Positions 58,320-64,000 of a DNA stretch of 64,000 nt are shown here, piece after piece. The position numbers and the translations under genes were made by a program. The stretch is from Streptomyces sp. QL37 (GTDB taxonomy: Bacteria > Actinomycetota > Actinomycetes > Streptomycetales > Streptomycetaceae). The DNA lies in NCBI RefSeq assembly GCF_002941025.1, contig NZ_PTJS01000001.1:5771472-5835471 (forward strand). Direction: 5' to 3'. The notes below the pieces were generated by a model that was given only the letters and a program-made list of their open reading frames with translations, did no database searches and was not told where the DNA came from. Positions within the stretch are counted from its first letter, which is position 1. Every line of letters starts with the position of its first letter.

Positions 58320-58655
58320 TCAGTCGGTGACCACGTCCGTGGCGTAGAAGCAGAAGTGCCCCTTGATCGCCGCGACTTGTTCCTTGGGCTCCGGGTAGGC
58401 CCAGACGAGGTCCGCCGCTTCCGGCAGCGACCAGTACGACGCGTCACCCTTGAAGGGGCAGTGCGTACGCGTGTCCGAGGGCGTCAGCAGGCCGGTCCGC
58501 ACGTCCTCGGGCGGCAGGTAGTAGCGGTCGGGGCAGCCCGTCTCGCGCAGCACCAGGGGGCGGCGGCTCTCGGCGAGCACCTGCCCGTCGTGCACCGCGC
58601 GCACGTGCACGGCGGCCGGTTCGACGGTGATCGTGTGTCCTGTGATGGAGGTCAT
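58320..58655 (-). CDS. DUF427 protein (111 aa)
   Basis: Compact beta-rich protein with the family hallmark CPFKGDASYWSL and a YYLPPEDV strand. Length is standard for DUF427. Function unknown. Sixty bases separate it from the hydrolase on the same strand; divergent from the LOG-like gene. Confidence 0.9.
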   Translation of the reverse strand: MTSITGHTITVEPAAVHVRAVHDGQVLAESRRPLVLRETGCPDRYYLPPEDVRTGLLTPSDTRTHCPFKGDASYWSLPEAADLVWAYPEPKEQVAAIKGHFCFYATDVVTD

Positions 58656-58720
58656 ACAGGGTTCAGCCGTGGCGCGGGCCGCTTTCTTCCCGTGCCCCGG
58701 ACCCGCCGTACGGTATCCGC

Positions 58721-59260
58721 ATGAACATCTGTGTCTTCCTCTCCGCCGCCGACCTCGACGACCGCTACACCCGGCCCGCCCGTGAATTCGCCGAGCTGCT
58801 GGGCCGGGGCGGACACACCCTGGTCTGGGGCGGCTCGGAGAGCGGGCTGATGAAGGTCGTCGCCGACGGTGTCCAGGAGTCCGGCGGACGGCTGGTCGGG
58901 GTGTCCGTGGACTTCCTGGCGGCCAAGGCGCGGACGAACGCCGACGAGATGGTGATAGCCAAGGACCTGGCCGAGCGCAAGGCGCTGCTCCTGGAGAAGT
59001 CCGACGCCATCGTGATCATGGTCGGCGGGACCGGAACGCTCGACGAGGCGACGGAGATCCTGGAGCTGAAGAAGCACGCCAAGCACACCAAGCCCGTCGT
59101 CCTGCTGAACACCGCAGGGTTCTACGACGGCCTGCACCAGCAGTTCCGCCGTATGGAGGACGAGGGTTTCCTGCCGGTCCCGCTGACCGAGCTGGTCTTC
59201 TTCGCCGAGGACGGCGTCGGCGCGCTCGCCTACCTGGAGGAGTCGGCCGGCCTGCGGTGA
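58721..59260 (+). CDS. LOG-family (TIGR00730-like) Rossmann protein (179 aa)
   Basis: Lysine decarboxylase-like/LOG fold. The nucleotide-binding motif, usually PGGxGTxxE, reads MVGGTGTLDEATEI, so the leading Pro is Val; the catalytic Arg is in DLAERKALLLEKSDA. LOG proteins are phosphoribohydrolases on cytokinin-like nucleotides. Family placement is clear; substrate is not. Confidence 0.88.
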   Translation: MNICVFLSAADLDDRYTRPAREFAELLGRGGHTLVWGGSESGLMKVVADGVQESGGRLVGVSVDFLAAKARTNADEMVIAKDLAERKALLLEKSDAIVIMVGGTGTLDEATEILELKKHAKHTKPVVLLNTAGFYDGLHQQFRRMEDEGFLPVPLTELVFFAEDGVGALAYLEESAGLR

Positions 59261-59275
59261 TGCGAGCATGAGCCC

Positions 59276-59965
59276 ATGCCTACTCATCTCATCACCGGCG
59301 CCGGCTCCGGCATCGGAGCGGCCGTCGCCCGCCGTCTCCTGGAGCGCGGCGACGAGCTCGTGCTGCTCGCCCGGGACGCGGGACGCGCCAAGGAACTGGC
59401 CGCGCTCCACCCCGGGGCCCGCACGCTCGTCGGCGACCTCGGCAACCCCGACCGGCTCTCCTGGGCCTTCGGGCAGCAGCCGATGCCCGAACGCCTCGAC
59501 TCGCTGCTGCACATCGCGGGGGTCGTCGAACTCGGCACGATCGGAGACCTCACCCCGAAGGCCTGGCACTTCCAGCTCAACGCCAACCTGGTCTCCCCGG
59601 CCGAGCTGACACGGCTGCTGCTGCCGCAGCTGCGCGTAGCCCAGGGGCACGTCGTCTTCGTGAACTCCGGCGCCGGCCTCGCGGCGCACGCCGAATGGGG
59701 CGCGTACGCCGCGAGCAAGCACGGGCTGAAGGCCCTCGCGGACTCGCTGCGCCACGAGGAGCACGGCAACGGGGTCAGGGTCACCTCCGTCTACCCGGGC
59801 CGCACCGCCAGCCCCATGCAGGCCAAGGTCCACCAGCAGGAGGGCAAGGAGTACGACGCCTCGCGCTGGATCGACCCGGAATCGGTGGCCACCACGATCC
59901 TGCTCGCACTCGATCTGCCGAGGGACGCCGAGATCAACGACCTGACGGTCCGCCCCGGCCGCTGA
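59276..59965 (+). CDS. SDR-family oxidoreductase (229 aa)
   Basis: Short-chain dehydrogenase with the cofactor motif TGAGSGIGAAVA, an NAG-like HIAGVVE, catalytic Ser in FVNSGAGL and the YAASK motif. The C-terminus ends early for the family (about 230 residues). Follows the LOG-like gene by 15 bases. Confidence 0.92.
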   Translation: MPTHLITGAGSGIGAAVARRLLERGDELVLLARDAGRAKELAALHPGARTLVGDLGNPDRLSWAFGQQPMPERLDSLLHIAGVVELGTIGDLTPKAWHFQLNANLVSPAELTRLLLPQLRVAQGHVVFVNSGAGLAAHAEWGAYAASKHGLKALADSLRHEEHGNGVRVTSVYPGRTASPMQAKVHQQEGKEYDASRWIDPESVATTILLALDLPRDAEINDLTVRPGR

Positions 59966-59998
59966 GGACCCGCGCCCCGGGGCCCGTAGGCTTTCCGC

Positions 59999-61024
59999 GT
60001 GAGCGAGAAGAGCGGGTTCAGCGCGAGTGCAGCCACCGGGATCGGATCCATGCCGGGGGGAGACGCCCGGGAGGCGGCCAAGACCGTCACCGGGTCCTTC
60101 GCCGACGGCCAGGGCATGCCGTATCTCGCGGAGCTGCCCGCGCGGGGCCCGGGCGCGGACATGATCGGGCGCACCGTCGGCCTGCTCGTCGAGATGTACG
60201 GCCATGTCGAACCCAGCGGCTGGCGGATCAGCGACCGCCCCGGCCGCGACACCCGCCGTGCCCGCTCCTGGCTCGGCGAGGACCTCGACGCGCTGGAGGA
60301 GTTCACCCAGGGCTACGAGGGGCTGCTCAAGGTCCAGGCCGTCGGACCCTGGACCCTGGCCGCCTCGCTGGAACTGCGGGGCGGCGAGGCCATGCTGGGC
60401 GACCCGGGCGCCTGTCGCGACCTGGCGGGCTCGCTGGCCGAGGGGCTGCGCTCCCACCTCGCGGAGGTGCGGCGCAGGATCCCCGGCGCCGAGATCGTGC
60501 TCCAGCTCGACGAACCGTCCCTGACCGCAGTGCTGCGGGGACGGGTCAGGTCGGCGAGCGGCTACCGCACCTACCGTGCCGTGGACCGCCAGGTCGTCGA
60601 GGGCACGCTGCGCGAGCTGCTCGCGGTGAACGGCGACGGGCCCACGGTCGTCCACTCGTGTGCCCCGGAGGTGCCGTTCGCGCTGCTGCGCCGTGCCGGC
60701 GCCGGCGGAGTCTCCTTCGACTTCTCCCTGCTCACCGAGCGTGAGGAGGAGGCGATCGGGGAAGCCGTCGAAGGCGGTACCCAGCTCTTCCTCGGCGTGG
60801 TTCCCGGCATCGACGCCGCCTCGACCGCATTGTCGGACCCGGGCGGTAGCGTCAGTGAGGTCAGGACGTTGTGGAGCAGGCTGGGACTGAATCCGGGGAC
60901 TCTCAGCGAGTCCGTCGTGATCACCCCGTCCTGCGGGCTGGCGGGGGCGTCGCCCGCGTACGCGCGCGCCGCGCTCGCCCACTGCGCCCGGGCCGCGAGG
61001 TCGCTCGCGGACAACCCTGAGTAG
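59999..61024 (+). CDS. Cobalamin-independent methionine synthase-like protein (341 aa)
   Basis: Resembles the C-terminal catalytic barrel of MetE without the N-terminal half. TGIGSMPGG starts the fold; zinc ligands appear as His and Cys in VVHSCAPE and a second Cys in TPSCGLAGA; FDFSLLTERE lies between. GTG start. Such short MetE-like proteins are conserved beside ligA in Streptomyces; their methyl donor is uncertain. Confidence 0.88.
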   Translation: MSEKSGFSASAATGIGSMPGGDAREAAKTVTGSFADGQGMPYLAELPARGPGADMIGRTVGLLVEMYGHVEPSGWRISDRPGRDTRRARSWLGEDLDALEEFTQGYEGLLKVQAVGPWTLAASLELRGGEAMLGDPGACRDLAGSLAEGLRSHLAEVRRRIPGAEIVLQLDEPSLTAVLRGRVRSASGYRTYRAVDRQVVEGTLRELLAVNGDGPTVVHSCAPEVPFALLRRAGAGGVSFDFSLLTEREEEAIGEAVEGGTQLFLGVVPGIDAASTALSDPGGSVSEVRTLWSRLGLNPGTLSESVVITPSCGLAGASPAYARAALAHCARAARSLADNPE

Positions 61025-61037
61025 CGGGTCGTCGTAG

Positions 61038-63266
<2,229 letters not shown>

Positions 63267-63567
63267 TCGAAGCGCGATCGAGATGTGGGCGACGCGTGGT
63301 CGTGAGTGACGGGGGAATCAAGGCAACGAGGTGACGCGGGCGGCCGGGTGGTCACCCCGCATCACCCGTTCGGCGCCTATCAGATGGTGAGCGGTGGAGG
63401 ACCGCATTCGGGCAAGAGCTGCAGAGCGCTGCCCGTGGCGGCCCTCGTCGGCCTACTGTTGAACAAGCACCTGCCGTGCCCGGCCGCGTGGTGGGATCTG
63501 GGTCGTGGTGGCATGGGAGCGGGGGCCACCATGGGACATCGGCACCGCCGGCTGTGAGAGGGACGGA
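63267..63567 (+). other. Intergenic region after ligA
   Basis: Holds the ligA terminator at 63330-63366. A small open stretch at 63306-63557 exists but shows no conserved feature or ribosome site, so I do not call it a gene. The rest appears to be the upstream region of the membrane protein at 63568. Confidence 0.6.
63330..63366 (+). terminator. Terminator after ligA
   Basis: GGTGA-c-GCGGG (63330-63340) pairs with CCCGC-a-TCACC (63356-63366): ten base pairs with one mismatch and a 15-base loop. Confidence 0.6.
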
Positions 63568-64000
63568 ATGAAACCGACCGAGAGCGCCGCACCGGTGTCG
63601 CGGCTGCAAGGTTTCGTGGGCCTCACGTCCAAGGTGGGCGCCGTCGTGGTGGCGGTCGCCGCCGTGCAGTTGGTGACCGGGTTCTACCGGACGGTCCACG
63701 ACGGGCACGCGCTCTTCCCGGCCGGCACAGCAGGCTGGTCGCTCGCCCTGCTCACCGGAATCATCGTGGGCCATCTGGTCGCCCTCGGGCGCGACCGCTG
63801 GTGGGGCGGTACCGGTTCCGGCGCCGCCCTCACCCTCGCCGTCCTGCTGCTCTACGGCTGGGTGGCCGCGGGCCTGGTCAGCCTCGTCGTCGTGGTGCTC
63901 GTCGGTACGGCCAGGCGGCACCGGTGGTGGCAGGGCCTGCTGCACGGGGCGGTGGACATACTCGGCATCGGGGCGGCCGCGCTGGTCCTGGCCGCCTTCG
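63568..64000 (+). CDS. Membrane protein N-terminus, possible GGDEF/EAL protein (partial)
   Basis: Only the first 144 residues are present; the gene runs off the right edge. They hold about four hydrophobic helices (starting GAVVVAVAAVQLVTGF) with a short basic leader. The ATG at 63568 follows GAGAGGGAC. In S. coelicolor and relatives the gene after ligA encodes a membrane cyclic-di-GMP phosphodiesterase (RmdB); this assignment is from synteny memory, since no GGDEF or EAL motif is in view. Confidence 0.7.
   Translation, partial: MKPTESAAPVSRLQGFVGLTSKVGAVVVAVAAVQLVTGFYRTVHDGHALFPAGTAGWSLALLTGIIVGHLVALGRDRWWGGTGSGAALTLAVLLLYGWVAAGLVSLVVVVLVGTARRHRWWQGLLHGAVDILGIGAAALVLAAF

Noticed and set aside
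63306..63557. Small open frame between ligA and the last gene
   Set aside because: It overlaps the ligA terminator, has no ribosome site and no recognisable feature.

Overview
The window is a piece of a high-GC actinobacterial chromosome, almost certainly Streptomyces. Coding is dense with strong G/C third-position bias. GTG starts are common and overlapping ATGA/GTGA junctions are frequent. Typical genus features are present: an XRE/DUF397/ATPase regulatory trio, Tat and lipoprotein signals, an EF-hand protein, paired SseB-like proteins, a BldK-type peptide importer, and only two in-frame TTA codons that I could find. No rRNA, tRNA, transposase, integrase or CRISPR array was seen. Everything below was read by eye; no database search was run.

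Layout. 1-2490 (minus): two halves of a heterodimeric ABC exporter, the first cut by the window edge. 2644-6304: DrrAB-type ABC exporter followed by its NarL-type two-component pair. 6314-11376: glycogen debranching enzyme (minus), then two paralogous lipoprotein L,D-transpeptidases. 11457-14511: enoyl-CoA hydratase, a TTA-containing anti-sigma-type ATPase with a palindrome-rich upstream region, a deacetylase-fold lipoprotein lacking the usual TFDDGP motif, and an EF-hand protein. 14611-25118: an uptake and catabolic locus (serine hydrolase, IclR regulator, complete DppABCDF-type importer, degenerate ROK protein, creatininase-family amidohydrolase, glucarate-dehydratase-like enolase, RidA). 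25214-31706 (minus): catalase, then L-serine ammonia-lyase, glyA, gcvH and gcvT behind a tandem glycine riboswitch; gcvP is not here. 31880-34482: TTA-containing P-loop protein and two SseB-like proteins. 34839-41156: oligopeptide importer operon in the order permease, binding protein, permease, ATPase, ATPase. 41175-47783: TRIC-like channel, thioesterase-like protein, WYL regulator, alpha/beta hydrolase, TetR regulator, two small membrane proteins, and a receptor-type Ser/Thr kinase with a ricin-like sensor. 48004-51056: cysteine desulfurase, Tat-exported amidase (minus) and MnmA. 51083-57393: accessory block described below. 57457-64000: housekeeping genes including a MetE-like protein and LigA, ending in the N-terminus of a membrane protein.

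The most interesting region is 53018-57393. Two WXG100-like proteins precede, with nearly contiguous reading, a 653-residue multidomain protein whose C-terminus looks like the bacterial RNase A-like CDI toxin domain. Behind it come an unrecognised probable immunity gene of lower GC, then a second free-standing fragment of the same RNase A-like fold with no delivery module, then a protein with a CdiI_2-type immunity domain. I read this as a polymorphic toxin locus in which a newer toxin/immunity cassette displaced an older one that remains downstream. No type VII secretion ATPase lies in the window, so delivery would rely on distant genes.

Other points of note: the importer-linked catabolic locus of unknown substrate, the ROK protein that has lost its ATP-binding and catalytic motifs, two probable bldA-controlled genes, a three-copy 25-bp tandem repeat at 47816-47890, and several near-perfect intergenic hairpins.
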